This document shows, in pieces, positions 5,860 through 12,285 of a DNA stretch of 12,947 bases. A program made the translations under genes and the position numbers. The first letter of the stretch is position 1. Every line of letters starts with the position of its first letter. The stretch comes from DAXETY01 sp051155755. Lineage in GTDB: Bacteria > Desulfobacterota > Desulfobacteria > Desulfobacterales > SG8-13. A model generated the notes under the pieces. It worked only from the letters and a program-made list of their open reading frames with translations, had not been told where the DNA came from and did no database searches. The DNA is taken from assembly GCA_051155755.1 (NCBI GenBank), contig DAXETY010000151.1:1-12947 (forward strand). The letters run 5' to 3'.

Positions 5860-6855
5860 ATGAATCAGGTCAAACGCAACGTATTGACTTTCGGTGGCGG
5901 CAGCGGCCAGTATGCGCTGCTGTCCGGTTTAAGGGATCTGGAGAAGATCGACATCACCGCCGTTGTTTCCATGGTTGACAGCGGCGGCAGCACCGGCCGA
6001 TTGCGCGATGAACTGGGAACCCTGCCGCCGGGCGATATATTGAAATGCGTTCTGGCACTTTCTCCTCACCGTGACATCGCCCGCACCCTCCTGCTCAAAC
6101 GCTTTACCGGGGATCGACGTCTCAAGGGCCACAATGCCGGAAACATGCTGCTGACCATGCTGTCGCGCTACACCGGCAGCTTCCCTTCCGGGGTCCAGGC
6201 CCTGGCGGAAATCCTGGATGTTCGCGGCCGCATACTCCCGGTCACCATCGACCGTGCCACGCTGGTGGCCGAACTCACCGACGGCACGCGAATCTATGGT
6301 GAAACCGCCATCGACATGCCCCGCGGGACACAGCGTGAAAAAATTCGAGACGTTTTTCTGGTTCCGCATCACAGCGATAAGATTACGGTATATCCGCCCG
6401 TCATCGAAGCCATTCGATCGGCCGACACCATCCTGATCGGCCCCGGGGATCTGTTTACCAGTATCCTGCCCGGGCTCATCGTCCCCGGCGTAAAGGAGGA
6501 GTTGCAGCGAACATCCGCCCGGCTGCTTTACATTATCAACATTATGACCAAGTTCGGAGAGACCCATCAGTTCAGCGGCCGGGATTTCGTGCATACCCTT
6601 GAAAACGCCATCGGCAGACAGGTCACTGGAATTATTTATAATAACCAGCGCCCCGACAACCAGCTCGAACGGCTGTATCGGAATCAGAAAGCGGAATTCG
6701 TCGAGATTGACGGCCGCAACGGTTGGTGGGAAAACCGTCAGTACCATGGCGCCGACTTGCTCGACACCGCCGGGGGCATCGTGCGTCATGACGGCCGCAA
6801 GCTGGCGGCCTTGATTCAAAAAATCATCTTCGAGAGCACCGTCCCTGCCGCCTGA
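5860..6855 (+). CDS. YvcK/CofD-family protein (gluconeogenesis factor type)
   Basis: A 331-residue protein of the CofD/YvcK superfamily. Seen motifs: N-terminal GGGSG loop (FGGGSG, 11-16), DSGGSTGRLRDELGTLPPGD at 40-59, GHNAGN at 90-95 and GPGDLFTS at 194-201. In this family those residues bind nucleotide-sugar or deazaflavin-type ligands. The single compact domain and absence of F420 genes favour YvcK (called gluconeogenesis factor in Bacillus, where it binds UDP-sugars and is needed for normal cell-wall and carbon metabolism on gluconeogenic substrates) over CofD, the F420 lactyl transferase. ATG 5860 is the only usable start after an in-frame stop at 5833; GGGG four bases upstream is a weak ribosome site. 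The gene converges on the aminotransferase with 91 bases between and no clear terminator. Confidence 0.88.
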   Translation: MNQVKRNVLTFGGGSGQYALLSGLRDLEKIDITAVVSMVDSGGSTGRLRDELGTLPPGDILKCVLALSPHRDIARTLLLKRFTGDRRLKGHNAGNMLLTMLSRYTGSFPSGVQALAEILDVRGRILPVTIDRATLVAELTDGTRIYGETAIDMPRGTQREKIRDVFLVPHHSDKITVYPPVIEAIRSADTILIGPGDLFTSILPGLIVPGVKEELQRTSARLLYIINIMTKFGETHQFSGRDFVHTLENAIGRQVTGIIYNNQRPDNQLERLYRNQKAEFVEIDGRNGWWENRQYHGADLLDTAGGIVRHDGRKLAALIQKIIFESTVPAA

Positions 6856-6946
6856 CCCCCCGCAAGACCGCCCACCGCCGGTTCCGCCCCGGCCAACCCA
6901 GAACCGATTCTCCGCGTTCCCGGCGTGGGAGCTGCTTTTCACAGCG

Positions 6947-8128
6947 CTATCGATATAAGTCCATCACCCGTTTGAAACCCGGCATGGCATCGATGATGGT
7001 TTGGTCTTCCACGCAAAAGGAAATCCGGAAGTGGCCCGGCCCGTAAAATCCGCTTCCGGGCACGGTCAGAATCAGCTCTTCCTGCAGCGCCTTTACGAAT
7101 TGCACGTCATCGGAGATCGGGCAGCGTGGAAACAGGTAGAAGGTTCCCGGTGATTTCACAAAATCGTAGCCGGCATCGGAGAGGCCGTCGCAGAGCAAAT
7201 CCCGTTTGCGCTTGTACTCGGAGATGTCGACGGTAACGCCCTGCAGTCCGGCCACCACCCTTTGCATCAGCGCCGGGGCGTTGACAAATCCGAGAATGCG
7301 GTTGGTCAGCGCCAGGGCATCCAGCAAGGATTGCTTCGACTGCAACGCCGGACTGACGGCCGCAAAGCCGATTCGTTCTCCGGCCAGAGAGAGCTCCTTT
7401 GAATAAGAAGTGGCGATCATGCTGTTTTCGTAACTCTTGAAAATGCTGGGTACGGCGGCACCGTCGAAAACGATCTTGCGGTACGGCTCATCGGAAACCA
7501 GATAGATCGTTCGGTTCAATTCACTGCTTTTTTGACGCAGCAGCGCACCCAGCGCGGCCAGGGAATCTTCGGCATAAATTTGGCCGGTGGGGTTATTGGG
7601 CGAGTTGATCAGCAAAACCTTCGTGCGGGGCCCGATGGCCGCGTCGATCGCGTCCAGATCCAGGGTAAAATCCGCGCGGGTGGGAACGGTTTTCAATGTC
7701 CCGCCGTGGTTGTCGGCGTAGAATCCATACTCAACGAAACACGGCACCGGGGTCAGGACCTCGTCGCCGGGGTCGAGTACGGCCTTGAAAATTACGTTCA
7801 GCGCCCCGGCCGCTCCGACGGTCATGACCACCTCGGAAGCGCTCATCGACACCCCCTGCTCTTCGGAAAGATATTCGGCGACCGATTGGCGGACCTCGGG
7901 ATAGCCGGTATTGGGCATGTAGCCGTGAGGACGCGATTCAAAGGCGGCGGCCGCCTCCTGCAGTGCTTCGTTAAAACGGCTCGGCGGCGGAATGTTCGGA
8001 TTCCCGAGGCTGAAATCGAAAACTTTGTCGGCACCATGGAGCGCCTTCAGCCGCGCGCCCTCTTCGAACATCTTGCGAATCCACGAAGATTTCTCGATAA
8101 ACGTCTCGATTTTCCTGGCGATGGTCAT
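6947..8128 (-). CDS. Class I/II PLP-dependent aminotransferase (aspartate aminotransferase fold)
   Basis: A 393-residue fold-type I enzyme. Landmarks: NSPNNPTG (175-182), SDEPY with the pyridine-binding D213, the Schiff-base lysine K244 in SYSKELSLAGERIG with phosphate-binding R252, and the substrate-carboxylate arginine R368 in HFRISF. It transfers the amino group between an amino acid and a 2-oxo acid; the substrate cannot be set from sequence alone, aspartate/alanine or aromatic acids being typical for the branch. The ATG at 8126-8128 has GAGGAA seven bases upstream and is preferred to the in-frame GTG at 8141-8143, which has no ribosome site. Its 5' region runs straight into a heptamer repeat array (from 8162), which is unusual and might affect expression. 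It stands alone on its strand. Confidence 0.9.
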   Translation of the reverse strand: MTIARKIETFIEKSSWIRKMFEEGARLKALHGADKVFDFSLGNPNIPPPSRFNEALQEAAAAFESRPHGYMPNTGYPEVRQSVAEYLSEEQGVSMSASEVVMTVGAAGALNVIFKAVLDPGDEVLTPVPCFVEYGFYADNHGGTLKTVPTRADFTLDLDAIDAAIGPRTKVLLINSPNNPTGQIYAEDSLAALGALLRQKSSELNRTIYLVSDEPYRKIVFDGAAVPSIFKSYENSMIATSYSKELSLAGERIGFAAVSPALQSKQSLLDALALTNRILGFVNAPALMQRVVAGLQGVTVDISEYKRKRDLLCDGLSDAGYDFVKSPGTFYLFPRCPISDDVQFVKALQEELILTVPGSGFYGPGHFRISFCVEDQTIIDAMPGFKRVMDLYR

Positions 8129-8161
8129 GGTTTGGTTCCTCACAATTCAAAAGTTCGCTTA

Positions 8162-8330
8162 TAGCTTGTAGCTCATGGCTCATAGCAAATGAGCTCAAAG
8201 ATCATAGCTCATAGCTCATAGTTGATAGCTCATAGTTGATAGCTCATAGCTGATAGCTGATAGTTCATGGCTCATAGCTGATAGTTCATGGCTCATAGCT
8301 CATAGCTCATAGCTCATAGCTCATGGCAAA
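8162..8330. repeat. TAGCTCA-type heptamer tandem array
   Basis: From 8205 to 8323 there are 17 consecutive in-phase 7-mers: TAGCTCA plus variants TAGTTGA, TAGCTGA, TAGTTCA and TGGCTCA, with a decayed unit TGGCAAA at 8324. Four more units (TAGCTTG, TAGCTCA, TGGCTCA, TAGCAAA) occupy 8162-8189, separated by 15 irregular bases. Nearly all changes fall at positions 2, 4 and 6 of the unit. The array begins 33 bases upstream of the aminotransferase start. It is not coding: TAG and TGA recur throughout. Confidence 0.9.
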
Positions 8331-8333
8331 TGT

Positions 8334-8361
8334 GCTCAAAGCTGAAGGCTCAAAGCTGAAA
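8334..8361. repeat. Heptamer array, GCTCAAA/GCTGAAR, four units
   Basis: GCTCAAA, GCTGAAG, GCTCAAA, GCTGAAA follow directly after the TAGCTCA array. Just beyond (8366-8408) the motif ATGCCTAAAAT recurs, with copies starting at about 8371, 8388 and 8397. Confidence 0.75.
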
Positions 8362-8422
8362 GCAATGGCAAATGCCTAAAATTGGAAATGCCTAAAATGC
8401 CTAAAATTCAAAAACGGTGTCA

Positions 8423-8450
8423 GTTGTTAGTCGTTGGTTGTTAGTGGCCG
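8423..8450. repeat. Heptamer array, GTTGTTA/GTCGTTG, four units
   Basis: GTTGTTA, GTCGTTG, GTTGTTA, GTGGCCG in phase. Different sequence but the same 7-base period as the arrays on either side. From 8451 to 8493 I see nothing recognisable. Confidence 0.65.
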
Positions 8451-8493
8451 ATAATCCCTCGTGTAGAAACTGCAGCGTCTAAACCGGTTTTGC

Positions 8494-8525
8494 GCCGTTT
8501 CGCCGATTCGCCTTCTCGCCGTTTC
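8494..8525. repeat. Octamer array, GCCGTTTC type, first copy
   Basis: Four 8-mers: GCCGTTTC, GCCGATTC, GCCTTCTC, GCCGTTTC, preceded by GGTTTTGC. The same block recurs at 8586-8617, making a direct repeat of about 40 bp with the octamer period preserved. Confidence 0.8.
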
Positions 8526-8530
8526 AGCAC

Positions 8531-8558
8531 GCTACCCGCAACGCGCAACCCGCAACCC
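8531..8558. repeat. Heptamer array, GCAACCC type, four units
   Basis: GCTACCC, GCAACGC, GCAACCC, GCAACCC, lying between the two octamer blocks. A related CAACCCGTAACCCG run appears at 8697-8710, next to the acuA stop codon. Confidence 0.75.
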
Positions 8559-8585
8559 GAGTGACCAATCGAACGGGGGTTTTGC

Positions 8586-8617
8586 GCCGTCTCGCCCTCT
8601 CGCCCTCTCGCCGTTTC
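8586..8617. repeat. Octamer array, GCCGTTTC type, second copy
   Basis: GCCGTCTC, GCCCTCTC, GCCCTCTC, GCCGTTTC, again preceded by GGTTTTGC. It is a diverged duplicate of 8494-8525. Confidence 0.8.
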
Positions 8618-8651
8618 AATGACTCAGGTTCTCATCCATTGGTATCCGACC

Positions 8652-8679
8652 GACAACGGACCACGGACAACGGGCAACC
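8652..8679. repeat. Heptamer array, GACAACG type, four units
   Basis: GACAACG, GACCACG, GACAACG, GGCAACC in phase. It is the last array before the stem at 8683-8697. Confidence 0.75.
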
Positions 8680-8682
8680 AAT

Positions 8683-8697
8683 GCCGGCGAAGCCGGC
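8683..8697 (-). terminator. GC stem just downstream of acuA, possible terminator
   Basis: Perfect 6-bp stem GCCGGC-GAA-GCCGGC (UUC loop on the minus-strand transcript), starting 14 bases after the acuA stop. No U-tract follows, so intrinsic termination is uncertain; it may only protect the 3' end. Confidence 0.3.
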
Positions 8698-8711
8698 AAC
8701 CCGTAACCCGA

Positions 8712-9344
8712 CTACGGCTCCATCCCGAAGCGCAGCCATTTGAAACGCTTCTGATCGGCTTCGCTGACCTGTCGTCCCACCCGGCCCATAAAGATATTTT
8801 CGGGTTTCAGGCAAATATTGGGCTCGTTGGTCTGGTATTCGACGAAATCAAATCGTTCAAACAGGCGAATCAGCATCTGCCGGTATTGCTGCGCTGTCCG
8901 GGAGGTGCCGTCCAGATCCCAGGTCCAGGAATATCCGACCATGTAAATAATCTTCTCTTCCAGTTCCGGATGCCGCAGCAGCATTTCCAAAATTTCGGCG
9001 CTCAGATGGATCCGGCGCCAGTCCCGGGCCACCTCGATGGCTTTGACTTCCATCAACAACGAATCAAGTCCCGCCCAGCGTTCTTCCGGGTCCGGATCGC
9101 CCAGCACCGCGAACCCGACGATCGCATTGTCGTCGTTCAGTGCCAGCGTCACATTGGCTCCGGACTTTTGCGCATATTTTTCCAGGCTCTCGCGGTGGGT
9201 GTAAAGGGAACGGTAGTGCGCGTGGGTGCCGAACTGCGGGTTGAACTGGAAACGTCGGATTTCTTCGGGGGTGCAGAAATTGCGGATACACACCGGACCC
9301 CGATCCGTCGACAAACACTTTTCTTCCTGAGAAAATCCGAACAT
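8712..9344 (-). CDS. AcuA-like GNAT protein lysine acetyltransferase
   Basis: A 210-residue GNAT protein that I recognise by its resemblance to Bacillus AcuA, which has the same length. Matching landmarks include DPDPEERW (83-90), AIEV before motif A, YSWTWDLDGT (138-147) and the C-terminal MGRVGRQVSEADQKRFKWLRF (186-206). AcuA acetylates the active-site lysine of acetyl-CoA synthetase and so switches it off. The acetyl-CoA loop at 110-115 reads RRIHLS where the usual pattern is R/Q-x-x-G-x-G/A, so the P-loop is altered, as it partly is in Bacillus AcuA. ATG 9344 was chosen because it gives the AcuA length; the in-frame GTG at 9369-9371 adds nine residues and is an alternative. It lies 77 bases after a second GNAT gene on the same strand, probably one transcript. 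No acuB or acuC is visible in the window. Confidence 0.85.
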   Translation of the reverse strand: MFGFSQEEKCLSTDRGPVCIRNFCTPEEIRRFQFNPQFGTHAHYRSLYTHRESLEKYAQKSGANVTLALNDDNAIVGFAVLGDPDPEERWAGLDSLLMEVKAIEVARDWRRIHLSAEILEMLLRHPELEEKIIYMVGYSWTWDLDGTSRTAQQYRQMLIRLFERFDFVEYQTNEPNICLKPENIFMGRVGRQVSEADQKRFKWLRFGMEP

Positions 9345-9421
9345 CGATTCGTTCCCAGAAAATTGGCCCACAGATTCTTGCCTGAACCGAGCGTTCCAAA
9401 TTCTTCAATGTAGCGGCAAGC

Positions 9422-9976
9422 CTAAAAATCGCTCCAGTGACGGTGCAGCCGTTTTACCATGATCTGAAGATCGTAGCGGCGACCCTGGGGATCTTTGACA
9501 TATTCCGGCAGGATTGCGACTTTGAAGAAATCGAGCTTGTGGGCGGCATCGATGGCAGCGTCTTCGATACCCACCACAAAATCCGCGCGCAAATCATCCA
9601 ACCCTTTGTCCATTGCCAGTTGGATCAAATCCAGCAGCATCCAGGTGCCGAGACGTTTGGATCGAAAGGGCGGCAGCACCAGGATCCGAAGCCGCCCGAC
9701 GTGCTGAGTGGACCCAAAGCCCCGCATCAGTAAACTGGCATGGGCAACAATCCGGTCTTCGACAATGGCAACCGTTGAAAACACGTTGCCTTTGCCGATG
9801 GCCTGGATCATTCGAGACACAACCCGGTCATCGGCAACATTGTGGCGCAGATACCAGCGATCCTGATCGGGGGTCCGACGGTAAAATTCCCGCAGCTGGG
9901 CCTCGTCACCGGTTTCCAACGGCCGTATAACCGCCTCGGTGCAGTCCTTTAGTACGATTTCTTTGGGGTATCGCAA
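9422..9976 (-). CDS. GNAT-family N-acetyltransferase
   Basis: A 184-residue single-domain GNAT protein. Motif A is RLRILVLPPFRSKRLGTWML (95-114), with the acetyl-CoA loop R105-S-K-R-L-G110 in which the usual first Gly is Arg. The N-terminal YPKEIVLKDCTEAVIRPL is typical of GNAT domains related to Pat-type enzymes, but the target is unknown. The start taken is TTG at 9974-9976, with AAAGGAG nine bases upstream; the frame is open to 10060 (ATG) but that extension is basic, lacks a ribosome site and falls before the conserved part. With the AcuA-like gene it forms a two-GNAT unit diverging from bamA, separated by 251 bases, which suggests control of acyl-CoA-forming enzymes by lysine acetylation. 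Confidence 0.82.
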   Translation of the reverse strand: MRYPKEIVLKDCTEAVIRPLETGDEAQLREFYRRTPDQDRWYLRHNVADDRVVSRMIQAIGKGNVFSTVAIVEDRIVAHASLLMRGFGSTQHVGRLRILVLPPFRSKRLGTWMLLDLIQLAMDKGLDDLRADFVVGIEDAAIDAAHKLDFFKVAILPEYVKDPQGRRYDLQIMVKRLHRHWSDF

Positions 9977-10117
9977 GGTGCCATTCTCCTTTGCTGTCCG
10001 GTGGCCTTGCCCGGGGTGGAGCCGTCGATTTCCTGTATCAGTCCGGAGGGGGGCCGTCAAGCCGTCGCGGTTTGTGTGTGCGCCCTTGAAATATCGCCGA
10101 CTCGGTGGATTTTTTTC

Positions 10118-10151
10118 TTGACTTCGTCGGGTCGTAGCTAATATATAGCTA
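10118..10151 (+). promoter_or_regulatory. bamA promoter with TAGCTA palindromic operator candidate
   Basis: TTGACT at 10118-10123 is followed by TAATAT (10139-10144, 15-base spacer), ATATAT (10141, 17) or TATATA (10142, 18) as -10. Over the -10 lies TAGCTA-ATATA-TAGCTA (10135-10151), where each 6-mer is itself a palindrome, so the site is both a direct and an inverted repeat. A transcription factor bound here would affect initiation, and being in the shared 251-base divergent region it could also act on the GNAT unit. The rest of the gap (9977-10117, 10152-10227) shows only AT-rich sequence and the bamA ribosome site AAAGGAGG. Confidence 0.55.
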
Positions 10152-10227
10152 TTTAAAATTGAAATTTAACAACTGAACTTCATTTAGTGGCGGGCGCCCA
10201 ATCGCCAGTCGAAAAAGGAGGGACATC

Positions 10228-11361
10228 ATGGCCGATTTGAGCTGGTTGCCGAAAGAATCCGGTTCCAAAGACCACTTCCTCTGGGGTGATGAGTACTTCT
10301 CAAAAGAACCACCCGGTATCATTTTCGAAAAGAAACCGATTCAGGACCCCCAAGGCAATCCAGTGGAAGGCCTCTACTCGGCCTGGATTATACTCAACAA
10401 TCCCGGCCAGTTCAACTCTTACACCACCGATATGGTCAAAGGCGTCATTGCCGGATTCCAGCGCGCTTCGGCGGATTCTTCCGTAGTTGCCGCCGTGTTT
10501 ACCGCCGCCGGGGACAAGGCCTTCTGCACCGGAGGCAACACCAAGGAATATGCCGAATATTATGCCGGTCGGCCGAATGAATACGCAATCTACATGGACC
10601 TGTTCATCGGCATGGTGGACGCCATCCTGAACTGTAAAAAACCCACCATTTGCCGGGTAAACGGAATGCGCGTGGCCGGTGGTCAGGAAATCGGCATGGC
10701 CTGTGACACCACCATTGCCAGCGACCTGGCGATTTTCGGCCAGGCCGGTCCCCGTCACGGTTCCGCCCCGGATGGCGGCAGTTCGGATTTTCTGCCCTGG
10801 ATGCTGCCGATGGAACTGGCCATGTGGAACTGCATTTCCTGCGAGATGTGGAGTGCCTACAAAATGCAGCGGCTGGGGTTGATTTCCAAATGCGTGCCGG
10901 TGATCAAAGACGGAGACAGCTGGTTGCGCAACCCGGCCGTCATCGTGGATCAGTATGTCGATGACGGGGAAATCGTCTACGGCGAATTTAAAAAAGGCGA
11001 CGCGGCCAAGAAGGCCCGGGACATCGTCAAAAATGCCCGAACCGATTTCGACCGGCTCGACGCCGAACTGAATCAGATCCTGTGGACTTACACCAACCTG
11101 TTTCCGGGCTGCCTGATCAAAAGCGTCGACGGCATCCGCCTGAAGAAAAAATTCTTCTGGGACCAGGCTAAAGTCATCAACCGCCACTGGCTCGGGACCA
11201 ACATGAACTGCGAAGCCTATCTGGGCTTTAACGCCTTCAACACGCGCAAAATTACCGGCCAGAGCACCATCGATTTTCTCGAGTACCGTCGGCGTCAGGC
11301 CCGCGGCGATGCATTCGACCTGGAATTTATGGCCGCGGTGCTCGGAAAGCCGCAAACGTAA
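10228..11361 (+). CDS. 6-oxocyclohex-1-ene-1-carbonyl-CoA hydrolase (BamA/Oah)
   Basis: A 377-residue crotonase-superfamily enzyme that I recognise as BamA. It opens the ring of 6-oxocyclohex-1-ene-1-carbonyl-CoA, adding two waters to give 3-hydroxypimelyl-CoA, the last step of the benzoyl-CoA ring pathway in anaerobes. Features: long N-terminal segment before the crotonase core (SAWIILNNPGQFNSY, 51-65), oxyanion-hole regions DKAFCTGGN (96-104) and NGMRVAGGQEIGMACD (145-160), the family-specific GQAGPRHGSAPDGGSSDF (171-188), and a C-terminal helical part through 377. Length is that of known BamA proteins, not of the 260-residue enoyl-CoA hydratases. ATG has AAAGGAGG six bases upstream. The enzyme is a common marker for anaerobic aromatic degraders, so this host probably consumes aromatics or makes cyclic acids. 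The other ring enzymes (BamB-I or BcrABCD, BamR, BamQ) are not in the window. Confidence 0.95.
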   Translation: MADLSWLPKESGSKDHFLWGDEYFSKEPPGIIFEKKPIQDPQGNPVEGLYSAWIILNNPGQFNSYTTDMVKGVIAGFQRASADSSVVAAVFTAAGDKAFCTGGNTKEYAEYYAGRPNEYAIYMDLFIGMVDAILNCKKPTICRVNGMRVAGGQEIGMACDTTIASDLAIFGQAGPRHGSAPDGGSSDFLPWMLPMELAMWNCISCEMWSAYKMQRLGLISKCVPVIKDGDSWLRNPAVIVDQYVDDGEIVYGEFKKGDAAKKARDIVKNARTDFDRLDAELNQILWTYTNLFPGCLIKSVDGIRLKKKFFWDQAKVINRHWLGTNMNCEAYLGFNAFNTRKITGQSTIDFLEYRRRQARGDAFDLEFMAAVLGKPQT

Positions 11362-11495
11362 ACGGCGGTGGTGGCGCCGCTTGCGCAGCCGCCGGCAATC
11401 GCCGTAACGAACACCGGTTCCCCTTCGGATCTTCTGCGGGAAGGTTTCGGAAACACCGGTACCCAGACAAAAACCCTTCGACCAAGGATGAATTC

Positions 11496-12245
11496 ATGCT
11501 GCTGGAAGGAAAACATGCCGTTGTGACAGGAGGCTCCCAGGGTATCGGCGCCGCCATCGCCCTGGAACTGGCGCGGGAAGGCGCCGACGTTTGTCTTACC
11601 TATCGCAAGCACCAGGAAGAAGCGCAGCGATTTGCCGAAGAAATTCGTTCCCTGGGACGCCAGTCCCTGGCGATGCAGTGCGACATTGCCGCCTTTTCCC
11701 AGGCCGAAAACGTCATCCGCACCGCCCGGGAAACGTTCGGCAGTATCGAAATTCTGGTCAACAACGCCGGTATGAACTGGGACGGCGTCTCGTGGAAAAT
11801 GACCGAAGAACAGTGGGACCGGGTCCTGGAGGTGAACCTCAAGGGGTATTTCAACTTCTGCCGTCACGCCGCGCCCCTGTTCAAAGAACAGAAATACGGC
11901 AAAATCGTGAACATCACCTCCATCAACGGTCTGCGGGGCAAGTTCGGCCAGACCAATTATTCGGCCTCCAAAGCCGGCATCATCGGACTGACCAAAGCAC
12001 TGGCCAAGGAATTGGGCGCCTTCGGGGTCAACGTCAACGCCGTGGCCCCGGGTTTGATCGAAACCGACATGCTGCGGCAATCCGAGGCCCGCGACAAAAT
12101 CATCGACATGGCCATGGCCGAAATCGTGTTGAAACGGGTCGGCCAGGCCGAAGACCTGGCCTATGTGGTGGCGTTCCTGGCCTCCGACAAGGCCCGCCAC
12201 ATCACCGGAGAAGTAATTAAGGTGGACGGGGGACAATACATTTAG
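11496..12245 (+). CDS. Short-chain dehydrogenase/reductase, FabG-like
   Basis: A 249-residue classical SDR: cofactor loop TGGSQGIG (11-18), NNAG (89-92), and catalytic N114, S142, Y155 and K159 (YSASK). The C-terminal IKVDGGQYI is typical of FabG/3-hydroxyacyl-CoA dehydrogenases. The fingerprint cannot separate NAD from NADP use with confidence. Start ATG has AAGGA seven bases upstream. Placed between bamA and a thiolase, it could oxidise 3-hydroxypimelyl-CoA to 3-oxopimelyl-CoA; an acetoacetyl-CoA/acyl-ACP reductase is the alternative. It is not BamQ, which is a zinc-type medium-chain dehydrogenase. The 134-base gap from bamA contains two AACACCGGT copies and an imperfect GC-rich stem near 11365, so read-through or partial termination are both possible. 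Probably one operon with the downstream thiolase (40-base gap). Confidence 0.9.
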   Translation: MLLEGKHAVVTGGSQGIGAAIALELAREGADVCLTYRKHQEEAQRFAEEIRSLGRQSLAMQCDIAAFSQAENVIRTARETFGSIEILVNNAGMNWDGVSWKMTEEQWDRVLEVNLKGYFNFCRHAAPLFKEQKYGKIVNITSINGLRGKFGQTNYSASKAGIIGLTKALAKELGAFGVNVNAVAPGLIETDMLRQSEARDKIIDMAMAEIVLKRVGQAEDLAYVVAFLASDKARHITGEVIKVDGGQYI

Positions 12246-12285
12246 TGGTACTGCGTAGCCAATTGTAATTTTCAAAGGAGATTCT

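Noticed and set aside
5856..5861. TATAAT just at the yvcK start codon
   Set aside because: The hexamer overlaps the ATG, so transcription would begin inside the gene; no suitable -35 or alternative start was found.
8162..8679. CRISPR array
   Set aside because: Units are only 7-8 bp and contiguous, with no 25-40 bp repeats or unique spacers, and no cas gene is nearby.
9949..9984. Eleven-codon mini-ORF (MAPCDTPKKSY) overlapping the GNAT start
   Set aside because: It shares the GNAT ribosome site in another frame, but its ATG is only one base from the Shine-Dalgarno; too short and poorly spaced to claim as a leader peptide.
10300..11355. 351-codon minus-strand frame within bamA
   Set aside because: It is an antisense shadow of bamA with no recognisable domain.
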